This document shows positions 1-8,492 of a stretch of DNA of 34,674 nt, one piece after another. The DNA lies in the NCBI RefSeq assembly GCF_003731635.1, contig NZ_RCUA01000065.1:276-34949 (forward strand), written 5' to 3'. Numbering within the stretch: position 1 is the stretch's first letter; each line of letters begins with the position of its first letter. The notes beneath the pieces were generated by a model. The model did no database searches. It was not told the DNA's origin and saw nothing but the letters and a program-made list of their open reading frames with translations. Origin of the DNA: Marisediminitalea oceani. GTDB lineage: Bacteria; Pseudomonadota; Gammaproteobacteria; Enterobacterales; Alteromonadaceae. The position numbers were made by a program, and so were the translations under genes.

Positions 1-92
1 TGGGCCGGGATGACAGATATATTTGGGCCGGGATGACAGATATATTTGGGCCGGGATGACAGATATATTTGGGCCGGGATGACAGATATATT
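1..92. repeat. 23-bp tandem array, four exact units
   Basis: Four contiguous identical 23-bp units begin at 1, 24, 47 and 70, with a degenerate fifth from 93. Each unit carries GGCCGGGATGACAG followed by an AT-rich ATATATT. The same half-palindrome plus AT-rich tail occurs once downstream as the right end of a REP-like hairpin (GGCCGGGATGACAG at about 202-215). The array therefore looks like amplification of the outer half of such an element. It may extend left beyond the window. There are no spacers, so it is not a CRISPR array. Confidence 0.9.
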
Positions 93-118
93 TGGATCGG
101 GATGACCGAATTAAAAAA

Positions 119-214
119 GTCATCCCCGCATGCTTTTGAGCGGGGATCTCATGAAAAGGTTATTTGAGCTGGGGCAGACTGTTTGGGAGGTCCCGGCTCG
201 TTGGCCGGGATGAC
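119..214. repeat. REPIN-like pair of inverted REP hairpins
   Basis: An inverted REP (119-150, GTCATCCCCGC to GCGGGGATCTC) is followed after a short spacer by a direct REP (186-214, GGAGGTCCCGG to CCGGGATGAC). Canonical REP sequences carry a GTAG/GGAG tetranucleotide at the foot of a hairpin. The right copy has GGAG, while the left copy has a decayed form. The 96-nt two-REP arrangement matches the size usual for REPINs. Mobilisation would need a RAYT-type TnpA elsewhere in the genome; none is in this window. Confidence 0.75.
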
Positions 215-273
215 AGATATATTTGGGACGGGGGCTTTGATATTTGGAGCGGAATGACGTTGCCAACAAATTT

Positions 274-312
274 GTCATCTCGGAAGTTTCGCAGAAACTA
301 TCCGGGATCTCC
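274..312 (-). repeat. Single REP-like hairpin
   Basis: Read on the minus strand this begins GGAGATCCCGG and ends GAGATGAC, with an AGTTTC/GAAACT stem. It has the GGAG foot of the family and is a diverged solitary copy just downstream of the chemoreceptor gene. A further decayed trace (GGAGCGGAATGAC) lies near 246-258. Nothing else is seen in 215-371. Confidence 0.6.
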
Positions 313-371
313 CTGGGGTTCTATTGATGTGTAGACTGCATGACAGTAACTTAATGTGTAATGACGAGCGG

Positions 372-1676
372 TTATTTAAGCAGCGACGAAACTGACACCG
401 AGACATTTACCGCGCCCTTATGGATTTCGTCCATTACCCCCTGCACCTGGGTGATCTGTTCGTTGGTTTGATCCACATTGAGGCGAACGTTTTTCATCTG
501 CTCTGATGCATTACCTGACAGCTGTTTATTTTCACTGACCACCGATTCAATCTCCACTGTGGATTCACTGGTGCGGCTGGCGAGTTGGCGTACCTCGTCG
601 GCTACAACGGCGAAACCGCGTCCCTGATCGCCGGCCCGGGCGGCTTCAATGGCGGCATTCAGGGCGAGCAGGTTGGTTTGCTCAGCAATCGAACGAATGG
701 TAGAAACGATGGCACCAATACTTGTTGATTGTTCGATAAGCTTAGCCATTAAATCGTTGGCGGTATTCACCTGACTGCGGGCGGAGTCGGATGCTACTAC
801 TGATTTTTTGAGCATAACGTTGCCCTGTTCGGCTATTTGCGCGGTTTCTTCTGCCGTCGAGAAAGCCAGCTCTGCAGCTTTGGTGATTAGCTGCTTTTCT
901 TCTACCTGAGCGGTCACGTCGGTAGCAAACTTAATCACTTTTATAACGTTGCCATCCGGCCCCAATATGGGGTTGTAAGTTGCTTCCAGCCAGATTGGAT
1001 TACCCTGGGCGGTGCGCCGTTCAAACAAGCCGCTTTGGTGTTCACCGCTACCCAGTCGTTTCCAGAAGTCTTTATTCGCTTCTAAAAACTCCTGGGTACA
1101 GAACATGGCGTGATGTTTACCTTTGATCTGGTCCAGTGAATATCCCATGGCGCTAAGAAAGTTACGGTTGGCTTTGCGAACTTCGCCGGTTGGAGTGAAC
1201 TCGATAACGGCGGTTGATTTATCCAGTGAGTCATTAACTGCCTTAAGTGACATCACTTCATCCATTCTGTCGGTTACATCACAGGCAATTTTGAGGATTG
1301 AACTTACACGGTTGTTGGCGTCAACAACGGGAATGTAAGTAGCCTCAAGCCAGATTGTCTCGCCGTTTGCCTTATTGCGTTCGAATGTGCCGGTTTGCGG
1401 TATCCCATCCTTGAGTTGTTGCCAGAATTTGGCGTAATCCTGACTTTTTGCATAGCTGGATGTACAAAACATCCGGTGATGCTGACCCTGAATCTGGTTT
1501 AATGAATAGCCCACGGCGTTACAGAATAGATCATTGGCGTCCAGTATCTCTCCGTTTGGCGTAAATTGAATAGTGGCTACAGAGTTCCTAATTGAGCGGA
1601 TCAGGTACTGCGCGGTATCGGCCAGCGCTTTTATCTTACCGAGTTCTGCCTTATGGCGGGTAAGTGAAATAATCAT
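372..1676 (-). CDS. Soluble methyl-accepting chemotaxis protein with two PAS domains (BdlA-like)
   Basis: A 434-aa chemoreceptor without a transmembrane segment. Two consecutive PAS domains (about residues 30-145 and 150-265) each show the GYSL-(N/D)-QI-(Q/K)-G and IWLEATY-P signatures of PAS/PAC sensors. The signalling domain follows (about 270-434) with the conserved hairpin tip around [18 protein letters not shown] and [12 protein letters not shown]. The two-PAS plus MCP layout and length match Pseudomonas BdlA, a cytosolic receptor linked to biofilm dispersal. The ligand or cofactor (heme, flavin or none) cannot be read from the sequence. The start has a GAGG ribosome-binding site 7 nt upstream. 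The gene is isolated: repeats lie downstream and 204 nt separate it from the aspartoacylase gene. Confidence 0.88.
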   Translation of the reverse strand: MIISLTRHKAELGKIKALADTAQYLIRSIRNSVATIQFTPNGEILDANDLFCNAVGYSLNQIQGQHHRMFCTSSYAKSQDYAKFWQQLKDGIPQTGTFERNKANGETIWLEATYIPVVDANNRVSSILKIACDVTDRMDEVMSLKAVNDSLDKSTAVIEFTPTGEVRKANRNFLSAMGYSLDQIKGKHHAMFCTQEFLEANKDFWKRLGSGEHQSGLFERRTAQGNPIWLEATYNPILGPDGNVIKVIKFATDVTAQVEEKQLITKAAELAFSTAEETAQIAEQGNVMLKKSVVASDSARSQVNTANDLMAKLIEQSTSIGAIVSTIRSIAEQTNLLALNAAIEAARAGDQGRGFAVVADEVRQLASRTSESTVEIESVVSENKQLSGNASEQMKNVRLNVDQTNEQITQVQGVMDEIHKGAVNVSVSVSSLLK

Positions 1677-1835
1677 CAGTCAGCCTCGTTACGAAGTTAT
1701 CAGGTGATGCACTTCTGCTTTTGGCCGTGGAAGTACATTAGCAAAGCCTGTCATGTCTGAACGGGGGGCATTCAGCCATCTTTTGTTGATACTGCTTTAA
1801 GTATAGACTGAATTCGGAAATGTATAATAAATGTT

Positions 1836-1870
1836 AAATCAGGTCAGCGAGTAGAAGGCTGACCTGATTT
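1836..1870 (-). terminator. Terminator-like hairpin after aspartoacylase
   Basis: A perfect 13-bp stem, AAATCAGGTCAGC (1836-1848) and its complement (1858-1870), with a 9-nt loop lies 11 nt past the aspartoacylase stop. The following T-run is weak (TTTAACATTT), so efficiency is uncertain. It closes the zapD-yacG-aspartoacylase transcript. Confidence 0.65.
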
Positions 1871-1880
1871 TCGCAGAAGA

Positions 1881-2744
1881 TTAAAGCTGCGCCTTAGTGG
1901 CGGTGGCGAAGGCAACGTGAAGTTTGTGGTAGGCCGCTTCGTTAATAAAATGAGGGTAAATGGTCTCGCCCTGCCAGGCTTGTGGCTCACCATCAAAAGA
2001 CAAAAATACTGGCTCACCGGTGCTTACCGGAGCAAAGTCATTATCTTGTAAGGCAGGGTGGATCATGGCCAGTCTCTCACCGTCTTCGCTGCGCGGGAAG
2101 GTAATGTTTTCAATAAAACGAAACACGTCGCAGGGCGGCAGTTCCGGCACTGAATTGCTGTTATAAGCATTCACAAAGTCGAGAATTGCCAGGGCCATCC
2201 GCTCTGTTAGGTCGTATACATCTGCGCGCAACACGCCCTGAGGCTGTGCGCCTACTTCAATCATGATTCCGCGCTTACCAATGCTGCACAGATAAGCATG
2301 CTCTGATGGCGGCTTTTCGTCCTCTACCAGAATATTGGCTTCTGGCATCTGCTGTTTTACATAGCGGGCGAGCTGGGTATGAAACTCATCGGCTTGCAGA
2401 ATGATTAAGGTAGCTCCCATGGCGCTGGTGGTGTTGTGGATGTCGATGAGCAGGTCGATGTCTGACTCGCCTTTCGGCCCCCATTGTTGATTAAGCGCAT
2501 GGGCTAAACGGGCTTCCTGACACTGCGGCTGGCGCGCCAGCAGAGCAGGCGTAAACTGACGGTTAAGGTCTTCCTCAACAAAGCGTACATTGGCATCGAT
2601 AGCTGCCATATTGGATAAATAACAGTCGATGTTCAGCCCCTTATAGGCTGCCGGTACGCCAAATTTCTGCCAGTTTCTCACCAGTTGAATACCACTGGTT
2701 TCGTTACCGTGGGTTCCGCCCACAATAGTGATGTTTGCGATCAT
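1881..2744 (-). CDS. Aspartoacylase / AstE-AspA family zinc carboxypeptidase-like amidohydrolase
   Basis: A 287-aa protein of the AstE/AspA family, which removes acyl groups from N-acyl-amino acids (for example N-acetylaspartate) using one zinc ion. The N-terminus carries the metal motif GGTHGNE (His12 and Glu15). The third ligand is probably the His in LIDIHNTT (about residue 103). An arginine-rich substrate region (DLNRQF) follows, and EVGAQPQG is also typical of aspartoacylase. Length is normal for the family. It starts 12 nt after the yacG stop, so it is probably cotranscribed with zapD and yacG, although no functional link to them is obvious. The exact acyl-amino-acid substrate cannot be told from sequence. 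Confidence 0.85.
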   Translation of the reverse strand: MIANITIVGGTHGNETSGIQLVRNWQKFGVPAAYKGLNIDCYLSNMAAIDANVRFVEEDLNRQFTPALLARQPQCQEARLAHALNQQWGPKGESDIDLLIDIHNTTSAMGATLIILQADEFHTQLARYVKQQMPEANILVEDEKPPSEHAYLCSIGKRGIMIEVGAQPQGVLRADVYDLTERMALAILDFVNAYNSNSVPELPPCDVFRFIENITFPRSEDGERLAMIHPALQDNDFAPVSTGEPVFLSFDGEPQAWQGETIYPHFINEAAYHKLHVAFATATKAQL

Positions 2745-2756
2745 TGGAGTTCGTCT

Positions 2757-2990
2757 CTAATGCTTAAAAAAGTCGCTGTGTTGTTCACTCAGCATGGCTT
2801 CAATATCTTCGGGATCCAGGTTGTTGATATCAGACTCCTGGGCCGGACTGGAGATGACTTTTTCTTCACCAGCCCACTCACCTAAATCAATCAACTGGCA
2901 TTTTTTGCTGCAAAACGGGCGGTATTCACTGCTTGGTGACCATTCCACGTCTTGCTGACAGGTTGGGCATTTTACTTTCACAATTAACAC
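2757..2990 (-). CDS. yacG: DNA gyrase inhibitor YacG, zinc-binding
   Basis: A 77-aa protein with the YacG four-cysteine zinc knuckle: CPTC (Cys8, Cys11) and FCSKKC (Cys27, Cys31), followed by the family signature [11 protein letters not shown]. In E. coli YacG binds GyrB and inhibits gyrase. The acidic C-terminal tail is usual for the family. The start is a GTG that overlaps the end of zapD by 7 nt, implying translational coupling; a second GTG three codons in is an alternative. The zapD-yacG pairing next to coaE is widespread in gammaproteobacteria. Confidence 0.92.
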   Translation of the reverse strand: MLIVKVKCPTCQQDVEWSPSSEYRPFCSKKCQLIDLGEWAGEEKVISSPAQESDINNLDPEDIEAMLSEQHSDFFKH

Positions 2991-3739
2991 GCTGCTAAAT
3001 CAAATTGAACCGGTTTCTCGACCGCACCGGAGCGGCCTTCAGGTGGGTTATAGTACATAAAGCGGATGGCATAACGATACTTATTTCCGCTCAGTACAGG
3101 ATAATATTCTTCGCTGGTGTCACAACGGATCCTAATCAGTTCGTTGCGATCGTCTGCTACACCCTGATAAAAGCCATTGGCAGCTTCCGTTGCACTAAAA
3201 GCGGTGCGCTCTCGTAAAAACGACAGGGCAATGCTGATTGCCTCTTCGGTGAGTGCGAAGCTCATGATCCACTGTTTTATATCTTCCTGGCGTGCAGCAA
3301 TCGGACGATGACACCAATAATGTAAATTGGGTAAATCAAAACTGCAGGTACCGCCCGGGATGGCAAAGCGCTGACGAATACTGGCCAGAAATTTATCATC
3401 ACGCAGTTCAGCGCTGATTTTTTTACTGACCTTGAGCTGGTCGCGCACGTTGATAATGGTTTTCAGGGTTTGTTGCAGGGCATCGTTATCGATGTTGGGC
3501 AGCTGCGACCAATGCACCAGGTTTTTCTCGTGGGCATCAAGGTCTTTAATGATATCGGTACGAATGTCGATACGTTCAAACAAGTCCAGTAAGGTAAACA
3601 GCTGCTCAAAGAAATACAGCGATAAGCCATTATCAAGGCCCGCGGCACCCAGTTTCAGTTGTCCCATTAACTGTTCGATACGCAGATAGTTACGAACTTT
3701 TTCTTTCAGCGGGAATTCGTAGACTGTTGTGTTTGACAT
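2984..3739 (-). CDS. zapD: Cell division protein ZapD (YacF)
   Basis: A protein of about 251 aa of the ZapD family, which crosslinks FtsZ protofilaments at the division ring. Family features include the N-terminal [17 protein letters not shown] and the central [13 protein letters not shown]. The start was placed at ATG 3739, because GAGG lies 6 nt upstream; a TTG five codons further upstream would put the ribosome-binding site inside the gene. It is the first gene of zapD-yacG-aspartoacylase. The three plus-strand genes at 4001-5094 separate it from coaE, which usually sits directly beside it. Confidence 0.93.
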   Translation of the reverse strand: MSNTTVYEFPLKEKVRNYLRIEQLMGQLKLGAAGLDNGLSLYFFEQLFTLLDLFERIDIRTDIIKDLDAHEKNLVHWSQLPNIDNDALQQTLKTIINVRDQLKVSKKISAELRDDKFLASIRQRFAIPGGTCSFDLPNLHYWCHRPIAARQEDIKQWIMSFALTEEAISIALSFLRERTAFSATEAANGFYQGVADDRNELIRIRCDTSEEYYPVLSGNKYRYAIRFMYYNPPEGRSGAVEKPVQFDLAAC

Positions 3740-4000
3740 TCGGTTCCTCGTCAATTATTCGCATTAGCGTACCAGCCCAGCCAGTAATTTACCAATGCAT
3801 TCGCCAGCTATGGCGGTTATCTGGCCTTACAAACAGGAAGGAATTACATGACCGCTGCGCAGAATTTACCTACAAACACGTAAGTTTAGCGGGCGTTATT
3901 TTAATAATAGCCAAAAATCATAGGCTTAGCTTGATTTTTTAACCTGGAACAGCAGTTGCAGCAGTCAGGGGGAAGTACAATTAAATTTAAGGAGAGAATT

Positions 4001-4306
4001 ATGGCTACATCAAAGTCTACCGCCAATGGTGCAGATACATCAGGTCATCCTATGACAGATAAACTGCAATCCACACTGCATGATTCGCTGGATACGATCG
4101 CAGAAAAAGCGGCAACCGCTGAACAAAGCTTACGTGAGTCGGCTTCAGAATCGGCGGATAATCTGGCTGCTCGTCGTCGCCTGATGAAGCAGAAATGGTT
4201 AGGTTCTTCAGTGCGTAATTACGCCGTAGAAAACCCTGTAGCGGCAGCGGGTATTACTTTCGCAGCCGGCATGCTGGTGGCCTCTTTGCTGAAAAAAAGC
4301 AAATAA
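4001..4306 (+). CDS. Small membrane-anchored DUF883/ElaB-YqjD-like protein
   Basis: A 101-aa protein with a polar, alanine- and serine-rich helical N-terminal part (about residues 15-65). A basic stretch (RRRLMKQK) and a single C-terminal membrane segment (VAAAGITFAAGMLVASLL) follow, ending in KKSK. This layout is that of ElaB/YqjD/YgaM, tail-anchored ribosome-associated stationary-phase proteins. The start has a strong ribosome-binding site, GGAGAG, 5 nt upstream; an upstream in-frame ATG lacks one. It is first in a tight three-gene operon resembling yqjD-yqjE-yqjK. The role in ribosome or membrane stress is inferred from family and context. Confidence 0.75.
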   Translation: MATSKSTANGADTSGHPMTDKLQSTLHDSLDTIAEKAATAEQSLRESASESADNLAARRRLMKQKWLGSSVRNYAVENPVAAAGITFAAGMLVASLLKKSK

Positions 4307-4319
4307 TCAGAGGTGATGG

Positions 4320-4826
4320 ATGAATCAATCATCTGTTAACGAACCAGCAACGCCCCGTCCGGACAGTAACGTGCCCGACGGGGCGTCGCCGCATCAGGAG
4401 CAATCTGCTGAGCAGGCACCGCAGCCAGACATAACCCTGGATGAAGTAGTTGCCGCAGTGTCTGACCTTATTGAGGCAAAGAAACTTCAGTTCAGTGCGC
4501 AATGGGAAATGGTGGGAGCCGAGGCAAAACTGCTCAGGCAGTCTGTGCTGGTTACCGCGCTTGCAACCCTGGCAACGTTTGCCTTTGGTTGTGTTTGCTG
4601 GTTAATTCTTAATGCAGCTTCGGCTGTTTTACTGGCTAAAGCCGGATTACATGCCGCTGTAGTAGCAGGTATCTTGTTGTTGGTTAACGGGCTGTTGATG
4701 TTCATGGCCTGGCGTGTGGCGAAGGACGCGTTTAAACACATTTCCATCAATCCACTGGTCGCAGCCGTAAAAGGTGAGCCTCAAGAGGGCAGTGACAAAG
4801 CACAGCAAAGTAAACAGGAGAGTTAA
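4320..4826 (+). CDS. Two-helix membrane protein, YqjE / holin-superfamily-like
   Basis: A 168-aa protein with a proline- and acid-rich cytosolic N-terminus of about 40 residues. An amphipathic region (ITLDEVVAAVSDLIEAKK) follows, then two membrane helices (about 80-105 and 110-135) and a polar C-terminus. The arrangement resembles YqjE (DUF1469, putative holin-superfamily protein). It lies 13 nt after the DUF883-like gene and 1 nt before the next, so the three are cotranscribed. Not a phage lysis gene judging by context. Confidence 0.6.
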   Translation: MNQSSVNEPATPRPDSNVPDGASPHQEQSAEQAPQPDITLDEVVAAVSDLIEAKKLQFSAQWEMVGAEAKLLRQSVLVTALATLATFAFGCVCWLILNAASAVLLAKAGLHAAVVAGILLLVNGLLMFMAWRVAKDAFKHISINPLVAAVKGEPQEGSDKAQQSKQES

Positions 4827-4827
4827 T

Positions 4828-5094
4828 ATGGCCAATCTGTTTTTAAAACGTGCGATCGCGGAGCGCGACCAACGAGTTCACGAATACAAAGAAATTAAAC
4901 TGCTGGGCAAATATTGTCAGGAAGATGCCATTGCTGCCTCCAAGCAACTGCTGGCAACGCCACTGGGGTTATTCGGAAGTTTTTCGGCCGGTGCGTTTAA
5001 GGGCTGGCACGATGACGATCCGCACAAGGCCCACCGACGACGTAAAGCGGTCTGGCGGTTTGCCAGAATGTGGATGCAACAAACTATGCTATAG
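4828..5094 (+). CDS. Small basic YqjK-like protein of unknown function
   Basis: An 88-aa protein with many basic residues and no clear membrane helix. The central LATPLGLFGSFSAGAFKGW is moderately hydrophobic and glycine-rich, and the tail is rich in Arg and His. The start was set at ATG 4828, preceded by GGAGAG, because longer in-frame starts overlap the upstream gene. Its position as third gene after YqjD-like and YqjE-like genes suggests a YqjK counterpart, but sequence similarity is not convincing by eye. It converges on coaE with a 21-nt gap. Confidence 0.6.
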   Translation: MANLFLKRAIAERDQRVHEYKEIKLLGKYCQEDAIAASKQLLATPLGLFGSFSAGAFKGWHDDDPHKAHRRRKAVWRFARMWMQQTML

Positions 5095-5115
5095 CGCTTA
5101 AGTTATGACTGAGTG

Positions 5116-5736
5116 CTAACGGGTGAAGGTGCGGGCTATCCCAAGATATTGCTCATGTAACTGCTTAACCTGTGCGATGGTGTATTCTCTATCCCGACTG
5201 TTATCAATTACATCGTCAGCCTCTGCAAGGCGATCTTCCCGCGAAACCTGAGCCGCCATAATGCCTTTTATTGCCGCTTCGCTGCTGCCATCGCGTGAGA
5301 GCGCACGCTTCAATTGAACAGATTCCGGACAATCCACTACCGCAATGCGGTCGACCATCTTTTGCATACCGTTCTCAATGAGTAGTGGTACCGCGAGCAC
5401 ACCGTATTCAGAGCGGATGTTGCTGATCGCTTCGGCCATCGCCTCACGAATTCGCGGATGTAAACACTGATTCAGCCATTGTTTCCGCTCTTCGTTAGTA
5501 AACACTAACTCTCGCAAAGCTGCCCGGTTCAGCTCACCTTGTGCGGTTAAAATAGTGTCGCCAAAGTGGGCAGTGATGGCAGCAAGTCCAGGCGAACCTG
5601 GCGCCACAACATCCCGGGCTACAATATCTGCATCGACCACCTCAATACCCGAATTGGCAAAGGTATCGGTTACCAGTGTTTTACCCGAGCCGATACCGCC
5701 GGTAACACCAACCAGAAAAGGGCGTTTATCATTCAT
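5116..5736 (-). CDS. coaE: Dephospho-CoA kinase
   Basis: A 206-aa kinase for the last step of coenzyme A synthesis, phosphorylating the 3'-hydroxyl of dephospho-CoA. The Walker A loop GGIGSGKT is at residues 13-20. The family motifs DADIVAR and the HPRIRE helix follow, and VPLLIENG marks the CoA-binding lid region. Length is typical. It begins 1 nt after the pilD stop, so it is coupled to the pilus genes pilC-pilD as in Vibrio and Pseudomonas. It converges with the YqjK-like gene. Confidence 0.96.
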   Translation of the reverse strand: MNDKRPFLVGVTGGIGSGKTLVTDTFANSGIEVVDADIVARDVVAPGSPGLAAITAHFGDTILTAQGELNRAALRELVFTNEERKQWLNQCLHPRIREAMAEAISNIRSEYGVLAVPLLIENGMQKMVDRIAVVDCPESVQLKRALSRDGSSEAAIKGIMAAQVSREDRLAEADDVIDNSRDREYTIAQVKQLHEQYLGIARTFTR

Positions 5737-5737
5737 T

Positions 5738-6616
5738 CTAGTAACCTAGCGCCCAGCTCAGGTAGGCGGTTTTGATAGGTTCCTGATATAACAGGGTAAG
5801 CCAGCCGGCAATGGCAAGATAGGGACCAAAAGGAATTGCTAACTCTTTACCTTGCTTTTGCCGGATCATGATGATGATACCGAATATCGCACCAACAAAA
5901 GAAGACAATAAAATAATAATCAGCAAACCCTGCCAGCCGGTAAATGCACCCAGTGCAGCGAGCAACTTAAAGTCGCCGTAACCCATGCCTTCTTTTCCGG
6001 TAAGCAGTTTAAATGCCCAGTAAATACTCCATAAACTCAGATAGCCGATGGCCGCACCCAGAATAGCTTCGGTGGGCGACACAAAAATGTGATTGATACT
6101 GGCCAACAGACCAATCCACAGCAGGGGCAGGGTCAGTTGATCGGGGAGGATCATTTTATCCAGGTCGATAAAGGTCATGGCAACCAGTAACCAGGTTAAT
6201 ACGATTACGATTAAAGCCTGAGAGGACGGGCCGTAATGAAGTGCTGCCCAAAGAGAGAGAATGCCGGTCAGTAACTCCACCGCCGGATAGCGAAATGAGA
6301 TGCCGGTTTTACACTGACTGCATTTGCCACCTAAAAATAAATAGCTGAGTACGGGAATATTTTCCCAGGCGCGAATGCGGTGGCCGCATTTTGGGCACGT
6401 GCTGTCAGGTTTAATTAAATCGAAGCGCTCGGTATCGGGGGCCGGCTCATCGGGATTGAAATAGCTCTGATATTCCCGCTGCCAGTCACGCTCCATCATA
6501 ATAGGCAAGCGGTAGATAACCACATTTAAAAAGCTGCCCACCATCAGGCTGATAATGGCCGCCAGGGCATAAAAGAACCAGGGTGAGTGTAAACTAAGCT
6601 CAATGACAGATTGCAT
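5738..6616 (-). CDS. pilD: Prepilin peptidase / N-methyltransferase
   Basis: A 292-aa polytopic inner-membrane aspartic protease. It cleaves type IV prepilins and type II secretion pseudopilins after the leader glycine and methylates the new N-terminus. The N-terminal cytoplasmic domain has two CxxC pairs (Cys74/77 and Cys99/102). The catalytic aspartates lie in FIDLDKMILPD (Asp151) and GMGYGDFK (Asp215), the same 64-residue spacing as in Pseudomonas PilD. About eight membrane helices are visible. Its substrate in this window is PilA. It sits 55 nt after pilC and is nearly fused to coaE. Confidence 0.95.
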   Translation of the reverse strand: MQSVIELSLHSPWFFYALAAIISLMVGSFLNVVIYRLPIMMERDWQREYQSYFNPDEPAPDTERFDLIKPDSTCPKCGHRIRAWENIPVLSYLFLGGKCSQCKTGISFRYPAVELLTGILSLWAALHYGPSSQALIVIVLTWLLVAMTFIDLDKMILPDQLTLPLLWIGLLASINHIFVSPTEAILGAAIGYLSLWSIYWAFKLLTGKEGMGYGDFKLLAALGAFTGWQGLLIIILLSSFVGAIFGIIIMIRQKQGKELAIPFGPYLAIAGWLTLLYQEPIKTAYLSWALGY

Positions 6617-6671
6617 GCAGGGCGTAACCTATTATCAGAAAATGCAATTAAGAATAACAGCTTAGCTAACG

Positions 6672-7889
6672 TTAAACTACCATACCCATTTGGAAAATCG
6701 GCAGGTACATGGCAACAATCAGGCCACCGATAACCACGCCAAGTACTGCCATGATCATGGGTTCCAGCAAGCTGGTTAAACCGTCGACCATATCGTCCAC
6801 TTCGTTTTCGTAAATCGTGGCGATTTTGCTGAGCATCTCATCTACTGCGCCGGACTCCTCACCAATGGCGATCATCTGCGTCACCATATCAGGGAAGACC
6901 GCAGTGCTGCGCATAGCGGCATTCATCTGAATACCCCCGGCGACTTCTTTACGGATAAATAAAATCGCGTCGCGATAAACCGCATTACCCGATGCCCCTG
7001 CGGCTGACTCTAAAGCACCGATTAAGGGAACACCGGCTGCAAAGGTGGTGGCGAGCGTTCTTGTAAAGCGCGCAATAGCGGCTTTACGCAAGATTTCGCC
7101 AATAACGGGAATTTTAAGGAGCTTGGCATCCAGGCTGTCACGGAAATCTTTTGATTTGTTGTGGTAGACCTTAAACAAATAAATAAAGACACCAATCCCC
7201 GCCAACAGGAATACGCCATAATCCTGAACAAATCGTGATATCCCCAGCACAAACATTGTAAACGCGGGCAGTGAAGCGCCAAAGCTGGAAAATATTTCTT
7301 CAAATTGTGGCACCACGAAGATCAACAATACTGCCGTTACGATAAAGGCAACAACCAGTACCGCAATCGGATAAAACATGGCTTTTTTAATTTTGGATTT
7401 AAGTGCCTCGGCTTTTTCTTTGTAAACCGCAATCCGGTCATAGATAGTTTCCAGTGCACCTGACTGCTCACCGGTTTCCACCAGATCGCAATATAAATCG
7501 TCAAAATATTTTGGATGCTTGCGCAGTGCATTCGACAGCGGCGTACCGGCTTTTACGTCGTCACCAATCTGAATGAGTACTTTACGCATTGAGGCTTTTG
7601 AATGACCCGCTGCCAGCATATCGATGGTTTGTATTAGGGTAACACCCGCTGCCAGCATAGTGGCCATCTGGCGGGTGATAACACAAATATCAGCAGGTGT
7701 TATTTTATCGCCGCCGCGACCGAATAAAGGTTTGGATAATTTTCTTACTTTTGTCGCCGATATGCCGCGGCGGCGAAGTAGATTTTTTGCTTCCTGAACA
7801 GATTTGGCACTGGTTTCACCTTTAATGGTTTGACCTTTAGCATTTTTGCCTTGCCAGGTGTAGGTGGTTAACGCTTGTTCTTTAGCCAT
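6672..7889 (-). CDS. pilC: Type IV pilus inner-membrane platform protein PilC
   Basis: A 405-aa platform protein coupling the cytoplasmic pilus ATPases to pilin assembly in the inner membrane. The N-terminal region (YTWQGKNAKGQTIKGE) is typical. Two T2SSF repeats follow (about residues 70-195 and 275-395) with the recurring LVETGEQSGAL and IGEESGAVDEML signatures and three membrane segments. It is complete. Unusually it lies directly after pilA: the assembly ATPase gene pilB that normally separates them is missing. With a pilA terminator ending only 23 nt before its start codon, pilC is probably transcribed by readthrough from the pilA promoter. Confidence 0.95.
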   Translation of the reverse strand: MAKEQALTTYTWQGKNAKGQTIKGETSAKSVQEAKNLLRRRGISATKVRKLSKPLFGRGGDKITPADICVITRQMATMLAAGVTLIQTIDMLAAGHSKASMRKVLIQIGDDVKAGTPLSNALRKHPKYFDDLYCDLVETGEQSGALETIYDRIAVYKEKAEALKSKIKKAMFYPIAVLVVAFIVTAVLLIFVVPQFEEIFSSFGASLPAFTMFVLGISRFVQDYGVFLLAGIGVFIYLFKVYHNKSKDFRDSLDAKLLKIPVIGEILRKAAIARFTRTLATTFAAGVPLIGALESAAGASGNAVYRDAILFIRKEVAGGIQMNAAMRSTAVFPDMVTQMIAIGEESGAVDEMLSKIATIYENEVDDMVDGLTSLLEPMIMAVLGVVIGGLIVAMYLPIFQMGMVV

Positions 7890-7912
7890 CGCTATTTCTC
7901 ACTGTTCAGAAA

Positions 7913-7940
7913 GCAAAAAGCCCAGTGAAAACTGGGCTTT
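7913..7940 (-). terminator. Rho-independent terminator of pilA
   Basis: On the minus strand a perfect 10-bp stem (AAAGCCCAGT and its complement, 7917-7926 with 7931-7940) with a 4-nt loop is followed by TTTTT. It lies between pilA and pilC and probably lowers pilC-pilD-coaE expression relative to the major pilin. Confidence 0.88.
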
Positions 7941-7955
7941 GAGGATAATTCTTAT

Positions 7956-8390
7956 TTAGCAGATTGACGCCGCGCCACAAGTACCGCCCTCAGTCCAGGT
8001 GATTTGGCCGTTGTTGAAAACACCTGTCAAGATGTAAGTTTCACCATTCAGACCGCCGGCAGTTACCGCAGTTGCAGTGATAGTACCAGCAGCTTCATCC
8101 CATACCAGAGAATCAACGTTGCCATACTGGTTAGCATTGGCTGCATTAATGGCTACCGGAACGCCGTTGTTGCCATGTGCACAAGAGGCCAGGGCGCCTT
8201 CAGTTTGAGCACAAATTTCAATAGCAGTTTTCAGAGATTGAGTTGCACCTACAACTTCTGAGAATTTCGCTTTGTTAGTGTAAGTCTGGTAAGCAGGTAA
8301 TGCTACCGCTGCCAGAATACCGATGATGGCAACAACGATCATCAGTTCGATTAAGGTAAAGCCTTTGTTGTTCAGTTTGATATTTTTCAT
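7956..8390 (-). CDS. pilA: Type IV major pilin, PilA
   Basis: A prepilin of 144 aa. The class III leader ends in Lys-Gly, and PilD cleavage after Gly10 would give a mature protein starting Phe11 with the required Glu at mature position 5 ([15 protein letters not shown]). The C-terminal half has cysteines near residues 58, 68, 139 and 144; the last pair ([10 protein letters not shown]) could close a D-region-like loop. The start was placed at ATG 8390, with GGAGAA 7 nt upstream; a longer in-frame start would place nine residues ahead of the leader. It has its own promoter (8493-8520) and terminator. It supports adhesion, twitching or DNA uptake. Confidence 0.95.
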   Translation of the reverse strand: MKNIKLNNKGFTLIELMIVVAIIGILAAVALPAYQTYTNKAKFSEVVGATQSLKTAIEICAQTEGALASCAHGNNGVPVAINAANANQYGNVDSLVWDEAAGTITATAVTAGGLNGETYILTGVFNNGQITWTEGGTCGAASIC

Positions 8391-8492
8391 GGTCACATTC
8401 TCCGGGTCGCAAAACAATAAAATGTCAGCATTTAATAAAGTTAAGGTTGATACCTGAGGCGTCGTAACTCACGTCCCCGATACTTGATTCTC

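Noticed and set aside
1..110. Tandem repeat as a CRISPR array
   Set aside because: Units are contiguous with no spacers, and no cas genes are present.
4320..4826. Phage holin
   Set aside because: Holin-like topology, but no endolysin or phage genes nearby; position and partner genes fit a YqjE-like housekeeping protein.
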